Below are positions 33,029 through 40,766 of a DNA stretch of 42,013 nt, piece by piece (positions within the stretch are counted from its first letter, which is position 1; the number at the start of each line of letters is the position of its first letter). The notes beneath the pieces were generated by a model. The model ran no database searches and had not been told where the DNA came from. It was given only the letters and a program-made list of their open reading frames with translations. Made by a program: the position numbers and the translations under genes. Where the stretch lies: NCBI GenBank assembly GCA_027063785.1, contig JAMORC010000017.1:1-42013 (forward strand), read 5' to 3'. Source of the stretch: Desulfurobacteriaceae bacterium (lineage in GTDB: Bacteria > Aquificota > Aquificia > Desulfurobacteriales > Desulfurobacteriaceae).

Positions 33029-34978
33029 TTACTTTTTCCTCCCCGTCAGCTGGTATCCGTAACTTCCGAGTTTCAGCAGATTAATGGTAAGGGTGATCTG
33101 ATAGTCTATGGTATCGTCGTAGTTCTTAACCCACCTGTAGGAGAGGCTGCCGTTCCAGCATCCCCTGTTGACCCTCAGGCTGTAGCTCCTTTCGCGGTCT
33201 TTTGAGTTGAGCAGGTCGTAGCGCTGGCTGTAGCTAAAGGAAAAGTACCTTCCCAGAGGAACGCTTGTCCCCCACCTGAGGTAGCTTATCTCCTCTTCAA
33301 ACTGTCTGTAGTAGTTTGTCCAGACCGTTGCAAAAGGGAAGGAAAAGTTCAGGTAAGTGTTGGAGTTTTTAAGCTCTCCGGATTCGATGGAGTACGAAAA
33401 GGTTTCTCTCAAGGAAACAAAATCCGCAGGAATCAGGTCGGCATCAAACCTAAAGTCTTTCCAGGCATTTTCGCTTCCCAGCAGGTAATCCGAGGAAAGA
33501 GAAATCCTGGCCACCCTGCCTTTCTTCCCGTAAAGGTAAGCTTCCAGGGAAGGAGATATTCTCCTTTCTCCCTTTATCCTGTCGCTGATGTCGTAGTAGG
33601 GATTGTCGTCCTGGTTTTCGGACTCGATGTAGCTGAACTCAAGTTCAGGGTTGAGAGACAGAGAATAACCGCTCTGCAGGGGAAAGAAGCTGTTAAACGC
33701 CAGCCTGTCACTGAAGTAAAGCTGTTTTCTGTCCCCGGACAGCTGGTAGTAGGTGTAAAGGTAGGAAAGTTCTGCGCTGTTTTTAAAAGTTCCGAGCTGA
33801 CGGACAAACCTTACTCCGGGCTTAAGGTTAACCCTGTAGCTGCTTCCGCCGGCTTTCCTGTAAAAGTAGGTGGATTCGAGGTCAAAGTTAAAGGTAAAGG
33901 GAGTATTCGGCAGGGGCACGTCCATCAGGTAGAAGTTGAGGTTCGGGAGCTTCTGATAAATCCTATCAGAAGACCCGTCAAGGTAACGCAGGTAAACGGC
34001 GTTTGCGTTCAAAATTGCGTGCTCCCAGAGCTTCGAAACCGCCAAATCCGACTTCGTATAAAGCCTAGTCTGCGCCTCAACGTCAAAACCCGAAGCGGCC
34101 TTGTAGTAAGTCCTGTTGCTTACGACCTCACTTCTCAAGCTTCCGTAAAGGTAGTCAGACGGCCTGTAGGTGTGGGACAGCTTAACATTCCAGTCCTTTT
34201 CGTTCCTCCTGTCTATCTGGTTGTAAAAAAGATTCCCGTAGTTGTTAACCCTGCCGAGAACGTACCTAAGCTCTGCCGACTTCGCAGAACCGTCCCTAAA
34301 CCTTTTCTCATAGGAAACTGTAAGGTCTGCGCTTCTTCCGAGGACAAGATAAAAGGGCTGTCTGTAAGTAAATCCGTCGTCGCTCCTGTAACCGAAGCGG
34401 GGAAATAGGAAGCCCGAAGACCTTTCCCTTTGAATCGGGCCGCTCAGGAAAGGCGTAACCAGAACCGGAATTTCCTTAACCCTGAAGGTAACCCACTTAC
34501 CCGAAAAGGATTCCCCCAGAAGTATCTTAAACTTCTTAGCTCCCACCGACCAGTCGGGACAGTCGTTCTTACAGGGAGTGTAAATTCCGTCGTAAGCTAT
34601 CCACTCCTTCTCCGACAGCCTTTCTATCCTGTCCGCCTTAATCCTGTCGGTGGGGGAAAGCCAGCCGTCGGCCTTCTCTATAACTGCTCTTTTCCTGTTC
34701 AAGTCGTAAATAATCCTTTCGCACTTAAAGTGGGCGGGAGGCTCCCTTACCTCAACGTTTCCCCAGAGGCGGAGAATTCCCGCACCTTTGTCGTAAAAGC
34801 CTTTGTCGGCAGTTATAACAACGTCGCCGTAAACTACCTTAACCCTTCCCTCTGCTGTAAGCTGAGAGTTGACGTTTCCGTAAAGCCTATCGGCCGTCAT
34901 CTCCACGGGAATTCGGTCGTCTGCCGGTGAAGAGACGGGAAGAAGGATTAAAGACAAGGCCAGCAAAGCGGTTCTCAA
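33029..34978 (-). CDS. lptD: LPS-assembly protein LptD
   Basis: 649 residues from a TTG with AAGGGG upstream. A signal peptide (about 1-18) is followed by the OstA/LptA-like beta-jellyroll (about 22-125: VEMTADRLYGNVNSQLTAEG, then VVYGDVVITADKGFYD). The long C-terminal part forms the outer-membrane beta-barrel. The conserved region YTPCKNDCPDWSVGAKKFKI (two cysteines) and VPVLVTPFL-like IPVLVTPFLSGPI mark the barrel start. LptD inserts lipopolysaccharide into the outer leaflet together with LptE. It is shorter than the E. coli protein, as is usual in deep-branching phyla. It diverges from the phasin-like gene. Confidence 0.88.
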   Translation of the reverse strand: MRTALLALSLILLPVSSPADDRIPVEMTADRLYGNVNSQLTAEGRVKVVYGDVVITADKGFYDKGAGILRLWGNVEVREPPAHFKCERIIYDLNRKRAVIEKADGWLSPTDRIKADRIERLSEKEWIAYDGIYTPCKNDCPDWSVGAKKFKILLGESFSGKWVTFRVKEIPVLVTPFLSGPIQRERSSGFLFPRFGYRSDDGFTYRQPFYLVLGRSADLTVSYEKRFRDGSAKSAELRYVLGRVNNYGNLFYNQIDRRNEKDWNVKLSHTYRPSDYLYGSLRSEVVSNRTYYKAASGFDVEAQTRLYTKSDLAVSKLWEHAILNANAVYLRYLDGSSDRIYQKLPNLNFYLMDVPLPNTPFTFNFDLESTYFYRKAGGSSYRVNLKPGVRFVRQLGTFKNSAELSYLYTYYQLSGDRKQLYFSDRLAFNSFFPLQSGYSLSLNPELEFSYIESENQDDNPYYDISDRIKGERRISPSLEAYLYGKKGRVARISLSSDYLLGSENAWKDFRFDADLIPADFVSLRETFSYSIESGELKNSNTYLNFSFPFATVWTNYYRQFEEEISYLRWGTSVPLGRYFSFSYSQRYDLLNSKDRERSYSLRVNRGCWNGSLSYRWVKNYDDTIDYQITLTINLLKLGSYGYQLTGRKK

Positions 34979-35050
34979 CCCGATTCCCCTTTCTCTTTCT
35001 GTGGGAATAATTTTAACCGATAGAAATCAAACAGCTAAAGGGAGGAAAAG

Positions 35051-35356
35051 ATGAGAGAAGCAGCCAACCTTATCAGGAAGCTTGCCCTTTTGCAGATAGG
35101 GGCGATAGCCGTGATAACCGAGAAGGTTGAAAACCTCATCGAAGAACTGGAAGAGAAGGGAAAGCTCACGGAAGAGGAGGGCAAGAAGTTTATCAAAGAG
35201 CTAAAGGAAAAGGCAGAAAAGCAGAAAGAGGAGTTTGAAAAAGAGGTTCTCAAAATCCTCAAAGAACTTAAAGTTGCAACAAAGGAGGACGTAGAAGAAC
35301 TCCGCAGGGAGGTGGAGGAGCTTAAGAAAAAGCTGGAAGAAACTTCAACAAAGTGA
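35051..35356 (+). CDS. Phasin-like coiled-coil protein
   Basis: 101 residues, almost entirely helical. A short hydrophobic stretch (IRKLALLQIGAIAVI, about 8-22) is followed by a long charged coiled coil (about 22-98). The N-terminal region and overall layout resemble small phasin-family proteins that associate with granules or membranes. Its stop overlaps the next ATG (TGATG), coupling it to a UbiB-family kinase. GGGAGG is 9 bases before the ATG. Confidence 0.72.
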   Translation: MREAANLIRKLALLQIGAIAVITEKVENLIEELEEKGKLTEEEGKKFIKELKEKAEKQKEEFEKEVLKILKELKVATKEDVEELRREVEELKKKLEETSTK

Positions 35357-36876
35357 TGGAGTATTTAAAAAGGCTGTGGCAGATTTCCGCCTTCCTATAC
35401 TTCTGTGCCTTTGAGCTTATAGCTTCTAAAATCACGACACCTGTGGCCAAAGCCGCAGGTTTTGTCTTCTTCTTTCCCTACAGAGACCTCATCAAACTCC
35501 CTCCCCCGAAAAGGTTAAGGGTAGCTTTTGAAAGGCTCGGTGCCGTTTACATTAAAATCGGACAGCTCCTGTCAACGCGGGTCGACATATTACCGCCGGA
35601 GTTCATAAAAGAACTCGAAAAACTGCAGGACAGAGTGCCTCCTCAGCCGATAGAGGAACTCCTTTCTAGCTATCCCTTTATTAAGAAATACTTTGAAGAA
35701 ATCGACCCATTTCCCATCGGTTCCGGGTCGGTTGCTCAGGTTCACAAGGGAAGGCTGAAGTCGGGGAAGGAGGTTGCGGTAAAGTTTATAAGGCCGGGAG
35801 TGGAAGGCGAAGTAAAGAAAGACCTGAAAGTCCTAAAAGTTGCCGTCAACATCCTTTCCTCCTTCGTTCCCTTCTTCCGTGAGTTCAGAATCCCCCGCAT
35901 CGTTGATGAGATAGAGAGAATGCTCCTGTCAGAGCTTGACCTGACGACAGAAGCCGCCTATGCAGAGCTTTTCAGGAAGTTTTCGGAAAAAGAGAAAAAC
36001 CTCTACATTCCCGCCGTCCTGTGGGACATTTCCGACCCGAAAGTTCTCGTTACGGAGTTTGTAAGCGGGAAAAAACTTACGGAAGAAATACCGATGTCTC
36101 CCGAAGAGAGGAAAACCCTCGCGGAGCGGTTTGTCAACATAGTTCACAGAATGGTGTTTGAGCTGGGAGTCTTTCACGGAGACCTCCATCCGGGAAACAT
36201 CTTCCTCCTTCCCGACGGGAGGTTTGCTTTCGTTGACTTCGGAATAGTGGGCAGGCTTTCCCCCGGCACTCTGTCTCAGTTCTTCTTCTTCTCCGTGGGG
36301 GTAATGAACAGGGATCCAGACCTCATAGTCGGAGCGCTGAAAAGGATAGGAGCACTGCCCGAAGGAATTAACGAAAACCTGCTAAAGAGGGAGATAATGA
36401 CCTTCCTCGACAGGTACTACAACAGACCCCTTTCCCGAATAGACGCAGAAAAGCTGTTTTACGAGGAGCTTTCAACGGCAAGGAAGTTCAAAATTGTTCT
36501 GCCGGAGGAGCTGGTAATCCTCATGAAGACAATAGCCCATACAGAGTCCATTGCAAGGCTCATATATCCGGATTTCAGGCTTCCTCCTATTCTGAAACCA
36601 TACCTTAAAAAGCTGGCTCCGAAAGTGGCCGCAAAAGAACTGAGGAGGAAAGTCCTGAACCTTGTCACGGCCTACGGAGAACTTATCGAGGAAGCACCGG
36701 AACTCATTAAAAGGGCGTCGCGGAAAGAAGAAAGATCACAAAGGGAAATCTTCTACGGCCTTTTCCTCGTAGGAATTGCGGTACTGCTTTCCTTTTCTCC
36801 AAAACTTCTTATCCTCTACCTTCCCTCTGTCTGGATTTTTAATAAACTTTTGCCGAAAGAAAAGGAAAGAGGTTAG
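35356..36876 (+). CDS. ABC1/UbiB-family atypical kinase
   Basis: 506 residues; ATG at 35356 overlapping the previous stop, with an in-frame GTG three bases earlier. UbiB hallmarks: the KxGQ motif in YIKIGQLLSTRVDILPPEF (about 68-86), the glycine-rich loop GSGSVAQVHKGRL, catalytic lysine in VAVKFIRPG, then FHGDLHPGNIFLL and FVDFGIVGRL. Two membrane helices are at the C-terminus (about 463-500). The family supports ubiquinone biosynthesis or lipid extraction from membranes; in anaerobes the role is less clear. The adjacent phasin-like protein suggests a joint membrane function. Confidence 0.92.
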   Translation: MEYLKRLWQISAFLYFCAFELIASKITTPVAKAAGFVFFFPYRDLIKLPPPKRLRVAFERLGAVYIKIGQLLSTRVDILPPEFIKELEKLQDRVPPQPIEELLSSYPFIKKYFEEIDPFPIGSGSVAQVHKGRLKSGKEVAVKFIRPGVEGEVKKDLKVLKVAVNILSSFVPFFREFRIPRIVDEIERMLLSELDLTTEAAYAELFRKFSEKEKNLYIPAVLWDISDPKVLVTEFVSGKKLTEEIPMSPEERKTLAERFVNIVHRMVFELGVFHGDLHPGNIFLLPDGRFAFVDFGIVGRLSPGTLSQFFFFSVGVMNRDPDLIVGALKRIGALPEGINENLLKREIMTFLDRYYNRPLSRIDAEKLFYEELSTARKFKIVLPEELVILMKTIAHTESIARLIYPDFRLPPILKPYLKKLAPKVAAKELRRKVLNLVTAYGELIEEAPELIKRASRKEERSQREIFYGLFLVGIAVLLSFSPKLLILYLPSVWIFNKLLPKEKERG

Positions 36877-36879
36877 GTA

Positions 36880-37434
36880 ATGGCCGTATACACAGCGCTC
36901 CTCCACTACCCGGTTTACAACAAGGAAAGAAGAGTTGTAGCCACATCACTCACGACCCTTGATATTCACGACATAGCAAGAGCTTCAAGAACCTACGGAG
37001 TAAAACGCTACTACGTCGTCCAGCCCATCGAAAACCACCTCTGGCTTGCAAGGAAACTCCTTTCCTTCTGGCAGGGAGGCCACGGCAGGGAATACAACCC
37101 CAAAAGGTGGGAAGCTTTGAAGCTTGTCAAAGCAGTCCCTTACTTTGAAGACGTCCTGAAAGACATAGAAGAAAGGGACGGAGTAAAGCCGAAAATCGTC
37201 GTTACCACGGCCAAAAAGCGGGAAAGGGCATTGAAGTTCAAGGAGCTTCGAGCCTTAATAGAAAGCGGAACCGACGTCATCATATGCTTCGGAACGGGAT
37301 GGGGACTCACGGAAGAGTTTATCAGCTCCGCCGACTTCGTGCTTGAGCCAATAGAGGGAGCAACCGACTACAACCACCTGTCGGTCAGGTCGGCCGCATC
37401 GATAATCCTCGACAGACTTCTCGGAACTAAATAA
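36880..37434 (+). CDS. SPOUT-type RNA methyltransferase (Methyltrn_RNA_4-like)
   Basis: 184 residues. The sequence begins VYTALLHYPVYNKERRVVAT and continues SLTTLDIHDIARASRTYGV. The C-terminal knot region contains IICFGTGWGLTEEFI and LEPIEGATDYNHLSVRSAASI. This pattern matches a family of predicted SAM-dependent RNA methyltransferases often located near trmD or ffh. The RNA target is unknown. It starts 3 bases after ubiB, and overlaps the end of convergent ffh by 8 bases. Confidence 0.85.
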   Translation: MAVYTALLHYPVYNKERRVVATSLTTLDIHDIARASRTYGVKRYYVVQPIENHLWLARKLLSFWQGGHGREYNPKRWEALKLVKAVPYFEDVLKDIEERDGVKPKIVVTTAKKRERALKFKELRALIESGTDVIICFGTGWGLTEEFISSADFVLEPIEGATDYNHLSVRSAASIILDRLLGTK

Positions 37435-38773
37435 ACGGAAACGGGAAGCCTCCGCCTTTCTTTGCCATTTTTTTCCTCATTTTCTTCATCTGCTTCATGG
37501 CAAGCTTGGCCTGGGCAAACTGCTTCAGGAGGGCATCTACTTCCTTTACGGAAGTTCCGCTTCCCCTGGCAATTCTCCTCTTCCTGCTGGCGTTTATTAT
37601 GGTGTGGTCCCGCCTCTCCTCGGGGGTCATTGAGTTTATAATCGCCTCTATCCTCTTCAGCTTCTTATCATCTATTACCTGTTGAAGCTGTTTAAGCATT
37701 TTCTGACTTCCGAGTCCCGGAATCATCCTTATTATCTGGTGAAGAGGGCCGAGCCTCTGAATCATCTTCAGCTGCTGTCTGAAATCCTCAAGGGTAAACT
37801 CACCTGAAAGGAGCTTCTCCTGCATAGAGAGGGCTTCCCTCTCGTCAATTACCTCTTGGGCTTTCTCAACGAGGGAGACAATGTCCCCCATTCCGAGTAT
37901 CCTCGAAGCAACCCTGTCCGGGTAGAAAGGCTCAAACTGATCGACCTTCTCACCTACCCCGGCAAACTTTATGGGCTTTCCGGTAACCCCCTTTACCGAA
38001 AGGGCCACCCCTCCCCTTGCGTCCGAATCCATCTTCGTAACAATAATACCGGTCATACCGACGGCTTCGTCAAAGGATTTGGCTATGTTTACCGCCTCCT
38101 GACCGGTCATGGCATCAATCACAAAGAGGGTCTCATCGGGAGTTACTTTTTCCTTTATCCTCCTTGCCTCCTCTAAAAGCTCCTCGTCTACGTGAAGCCT
38201 ACCGGCAGTATCAACGATGAGAACGTCGTAACCTTCCTCTTTTGCCTTCTTCAGGGCGTCTTCGGCTATCTTTACTGCATCCTTTTCCCCTTCCTCAAGG
38301 AAGACGGGAACGCCTATCTGGTCTCCCAGCTTTTTGAGCTGAAGCATGGCGGCAGGCCTGTAAACGTCGGCAGAAGTCATCAAAACTTTCTTACCCTGCT
38401 TTTTCAAGTAGTTTGCAAGCTTTGCCGCCGTTGTCGTCTTTCCCGAACCTTGAAGACCTATGAGGAGAATCACCGCAGGCTTGCTCTTTAAAGAAAGCTT
38501 CGTTCCTTCTCCTCCCAGAGTTTCGACAAGCTCGTCGTAGACTATCTTAACGAGCTGCTGGGCAGCATTTACCCCCCTCGTTACCTTTGCACCGAGGGCT
38601 TTTTCCCTTATATCCTTAATGAACTTATTAACCACTTTATAGTTAACGTCCGCCTCAAGCAGGGCCAGTTTTATTTCTCTGAGCCCCTTATTTAAAGTCT
38701 CCTCGTCGATTCTTCCCTTCCTGCCGATCTTCTCTATTGCAGACTGAACTTTTTCTGCAAGGGCGTCAAACAT
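37427..38773 (-). CDS. ffh: Signal recognition particle protein Ffh
   Basis: 448 residues. The NG GTPase domain has GLQGSGKTTTAAKLANYL (about 105-122), DVYRPAAMLQL, DTAGRLHVDE and TKMDSDARGG. The methionine-rich M domain (about 300-448) binds 4.5S RNA and signal peptides: RIARGSGTSVKEVDALLKQF and a C-terminal MKQMKKMRKKMAKKGGG tail. Ffh targets nascent membrane proteins to FtsY. The ATG directly follows the MBL-gene stop (TAAATG), with GGAGG inside that gene. Confidence 0.97.
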   Translation of the reverse strand: MFDALAEKVQSAIEKIGRKGRIDEETLNKGLREIKLALLEADVNYKVVNKFIKDIREKALGAKVTRGVNAAQQLVKIVYDELVETLGGEGTKLSLKSKPAVILLIGLQGSGKTTTAAKLANYLKKQGKKVLMTSADVYRPAAMLQLKKLGDQIGVPVFLEEGEKDAVKIAEDALKKAKEEGYDVLIVDTAGRLHVDEELLEEARRIKEKVTPDETLFVIDAMTGQEAVNIAKSFDEAVGMTGIIVTKMDSDARGGVALSVKGVTGKPIKFAGVGEKVDQFEPFYPDRVASRILGMGDIVSLVEKAQEVIDEREALSMQEKLLSGEFTLEDFRQQLKMIQRLGPLHQIIRMIPGLGSQKMLKQLQQVIDDKKLKRIEAIINSMTPEERRDHTIINASRKRRIARGSGTSVKEVDALLKQFAQAKLAMKQMKKMRKKMAKKGGGFPFPFI

Positions 38774-39493
38774 TTAAGCCTCCTCAAGGGGGATTTCCAC
38801 TCCTGCGGCTGCCGGTATGAAGCGCTCTTTCCAGGACGTTCTGAAAATCTCAATTGCCTCCTCTCCCGTGCAGTGGCAGGGAGCGACAAAGCGTGTCAAC
38901 CTTTTAAGCTCTTCCGAGACTTCCTCAATCTCTTCCCTGTCTGCCCTGTAGAGGTGAAATCCTCCTACAATCAGGAAAAGCTCTTCACCCGTCAGGGAAA
39001 CTGCCTTCTTCGCTATGTCAACAATTCCCGGGTGGGAACAGCCCGTTATCAGAACCGGCCCCGGCTCTCCCAAGACTATCATGGAATGTTCGTACTGCGG
39101 CGACTCAAGCCCCGTCGCCATTATTCCGGTCGAGAGAACCCTTTCCGTTATGTAGGTGGGGGAGGAAACGGGAACGCATATGGAGCTTTCTGGTATTCTC
39201 TCCTCAAACTCTAAACAGTCGGGTTCGGGGACGAAAAGCTCAAATTCGGCATTTTTCTCAAGGATGACCGGAAGTCCTCCGGTGTGGTCCCAGTGATTGT
39301 GGGATATAAAGACGATATCGATCTCTTCCGGATCGACACCGGCTTTGTCCATGTTTTCCCCGAGGATTTCCGGCTTTGCACCGGTATCAAAGAGGATATC
39401 CCTGTCATCAAGTTCAACAAGCAGGGAAAATCCCCAGTCTGCTTTAAAACCGTCAACTGCTCTGTTGTCGTAAAGAACGGTCAACCTTTCCAT
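38774..39493 (-). CDS. Metallo-beta-lactamase-fold hydrolase (COG1237-type)
   Basis: 239 residues from the ATG at 39493 with GGAGG 6 bases upstream; a longer in-frame reading from 39511 includes that ribosome site and is not used. The metal motif is ISHNHWDHTGGLP (about 72-84), preceded by ILFDTGAKPEIL. Downstream, ITGCSHPGIVDIAKKA and VGGFHLYRAD, then VAPCHCTGEEAI, supply further ligands. The pattern fits the COG1237 family, some members of which act in methanopterin-like cofactor synthesis; function here is unassigned. It is upstream of ffh with no gap. Confidence 0.85.
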   Translation of the reverse strand: MERLTVLYDNRAVDGFKADWGFSLLVELDDRDILFDTGAKPEILGENMDKAGVDPEEIDIVFISHNHWDHTGGLPVILEKNAEFELFVPEPDCLEFEERIPESSICVPVSSPTYITERVLSTGIMATGLESPQYEHSMIVLGEPGPVLITGCSHPGIVDIAKKAVSLTGEELFLIVGGFHLYRADREEIEEVSEELKRLTRFVAPCHCTGEEAIEIFRTSWKERFIPAAAGVEIPLEEA

Positions 39494-39516
39494 ATTTGCC
39501 TCCGGAAACAAGCCTC

Positions 39517-39549
39517 AATATATGCATTCCGGGATAAATTGCATATATT
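39517..39549. promoter_or_regulatory. Inverted repeat between the MBL gene and tRNA-Leu(CAG)
   Basis: AATATATGCA (39517-39526) and TGCATATATT (39540-39549) are perfect 10-base arms 13 bases apart. Each arm ends in TATATT read outwards, so they could be mirror-image -10 elements for the divergent MBL gene and tRNA-Leu, or an operator. No good -35 is visible on either side. Confidence 0.4.
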
Positions 39550-39565
39550 ATAGTTGCAAGCAAGT

Positions 39566-39652
39566 GCCCGGGTGGCGGAATTGGCAGACGCGCAGGACTC
39601 AGGATCCTGTGGCCGCAAGGCCGTGCGGGTTCAAATCCCGCCCCGGGCACCA
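39566..39652 (+). tRNA. tRNA-Leu (anticodon CAG)
   Basis: 87 bases including encoded CCA. The acceptor GCCCGGG pairs with CCCGGGC. The anticodon stem CAGGA/TCCTG holds loop CTCAGGA, giving anticodon CAG, which reads CUG. A long variable arm (GGCC GCAA GGCC) confirms a class II tRNA. The T-arm GCGGG-TTCAAAT-CCCGC is identical to that of the tRNA-Leu at 20925. Foreign-looking genes begin about 160 bases after its 3' end. Confidence 0.95.
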
Positions 39653-39754
39653 AGAAAATAAAAGCTTTCACGACATTCAACCCTCAATCAAGAGCGGAAT
39701 TTGTGTCTCATTTGTGCCATCTCAACAGCACTGTGCCTTTCCTTGCGCCAATAG

Positions 39755-39783
39755 TTGAGCTTTTCAATCAAAAGATTTAAAAT
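39755..39783 (+). promoter_or_regulatory. Promoter and operator of the repressor gene
   Basis: TTGAGC (39755-39760), 17 bases, then TAAAAT (39778-39783). A 22-base site (39762-39783, core ATCAAAAGAT) fills the spacer and -10. It matches 19 of 22 bases of the site at 40449-40470, with the same geometry, so the repressor probably controls its own gene. Confidence 0.6.
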
Positions 39784-39812
39784 ATAAGAAACATAACGGG
39801 TGGAGGAATCTC

Positions 39813-40445
39813 GTGAAAAGCGACATAGGCAAAAGACTACTCAAACTCAGACAAAAGAAAGGAATCTCTCGACTTCAACTTGCTAAAGAACTAATAGAGC
39901 AAGGGTATATTGACTACGAATCCCCCGAATCTCTCAATCAATATCTCTATATGATAGAAAAGGGAAAAAGAAATCCGAAAGATGAAACTTTAAAACCAAT
40001 AGCTGAATACTTTAACGTACCTATACAGTGGCTCAAAGGAGAAATAGCCTACATCCCTATAGTTGGAGGAACTCAAGCCGGAAGTTTTGGTGGACATATT
40101 GCGGATGCTGAAAGTTACTTTCCCCTACCAGCATTTCTCATTCCTCTTCCAGAACCAGAAGAACGCACTTTCTTCATGGAAGTAGAAGGCGACAGTATGT
40201 ATCCTCTGTTTGAACCAGGGGATCTTGTTCATTTAGCTGATCCTTCTTTTATCTCTCCTAAAAATGGAGATGAGGTTGTTGTTATTAAGGACGGAGAAGC
40301 AACTTTAAAAAAATACTACACCGATGGAAATAAAGTAAAACTCATTCCTTTAAATGAAGTCTATAAACCAATAGAGTTAACTCAAGAAGATTTAAGAGAC
40401 GTAATGATCTTTAAGGTCATCGGCGTTTACAAAAGGAATCGTTGA
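39813..40445 (+). CDS. CI/LexA-like phage repressor (XRE HTH + peptidase S24)
   Basis: 210 residues from a GTG with GGAGG upstream. The N-terminal helix-turn-helix (about 3-68) runs IGKRLLKLRQKKGISRLQLA to MIEKGKRNP. The linker has Ala89-Gly90 (GTQAGSF), a plausible self-cleavage site. The S24 domain has catalytic Ser128 (VEGDSMYPLFEPGD) and Lys166 (GEATLKKY). Such repressors hold a prophage silent and self-cleave with RecA after DNA damage. The catalytic residues are intact. A/T content is higher than in the housekeeping genes. It lies just past a tRNA-Leu. Confidence 0.88.
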   Translation: MKSDIGKRLLKLRQKKGISRLQLAKELIEQGYIDYESPESLNQYLYMIEKGKRNPKDETLKPIAEYFNVPIQWLKGEIAYIPIVGGTQAGSFGGHIADAESYFPLPAFLIPLPEPEERTFFMEVEGDSMYPLFEPGDLVHLADPSFISPKNGDEVVVIKDGEATLKKYYTDGNKVKLIPLNEVYKPIELTQEDLRDVMIFKVIGVYKRNR

Positions 40446-40470
40446 CAATTTAAATCAAATGATTTAAATT
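40442..40470 (+). promoter_or_regulatory. Promoter and operator downstream of the repressor gene
   Basis: TTGACA (40442-40447, overlapping the repressor stop), 17 bases, TAAATT (40465-40470). A perfect inverted repeat AATTTAAATC-AAAT-GATTTAAATT spans 40447-40470. It drives the genes at 40511 and 40767 and should be closed by the repressor. Confidence 0.65.
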
Positions 40471-40510
40471 TGACTGTGGAAAATAAAAAACCCGTAAATA
40501 GGAGGTTGCA

Positions 40511-40702
40511 ATGGGAATCAAAAAAGTGCTGCAAAACATGTTGGACGGAACCCTAACAATTACGGTAAGCGGACAAGGTGTAAAAGCAATTGTAGAAGAC
40601 CAAGGAGTTTGCCAAGTTTATACAGCAGACACAGTAGAGGAACTCCTTGAAAAGCTTTCATTTTTTGATCCCATCAAAATTCTTACCAAGAACCTCAATT
40701 AG
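40511..40702 (+). CDS. Small hypothetical protein of the phage-like region
   Basis: 63 residues. AGGAGG lies 6 bases before the ATG. The sequence MGIKKVLQNMLDGTLTITVS continues with a mixed strand/helix pattern and the segment TADTVEELLEKLSFFDPIKI. No family recognised. It is the first gene of the operon under the operator-controlled promoter at 40442. In phages this position often holds early or regulatory genes, which is only context. Confidence 0.65.
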   Translation: MGIKKVLQNMLDGTLTITVSGQGVKAIVEDQGVCQVYTADTVEELLEKLSFFDPIKILTKNLN

Positions 40703-40721
40703 GCACTTAATTTGCCTAATT
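40697..40721. repeat. Hairpin at the end of the 40511 gene
   Basis: AATTAGGCA (40697-40705) pairs perfectly with TGCCTAATT (40713-40721) around 7 bases, overlapping the stop codon. TTGACA at 40720-40725 directly follows and may be a -35 for the next gene, so this could be an operator, an attenuator, or both. Confidence 0.45.
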
Positions 40722-40766
40722 GACAAAGCAAATTATTGGTATTAACCTTAATGGATGGAGGAAGCG

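Noticed and set aside
39453-39680. Minus-strand frame with GAGFEPARP-like translation
   Set aside because: This is the well-known spurious translation of the antisense strand of a tRNA gene.
39683-39812. Minus-strand peptide LNYWRKERHSAVEMAQMRHK as a possible integrase tail
   Set aside because: It looked like a recombinase C-terminus because of its place next to the tRNA, but no Arg/His/Tyr motif is present, it has no start of its own, and it runs into the antisense of the repressor gene.
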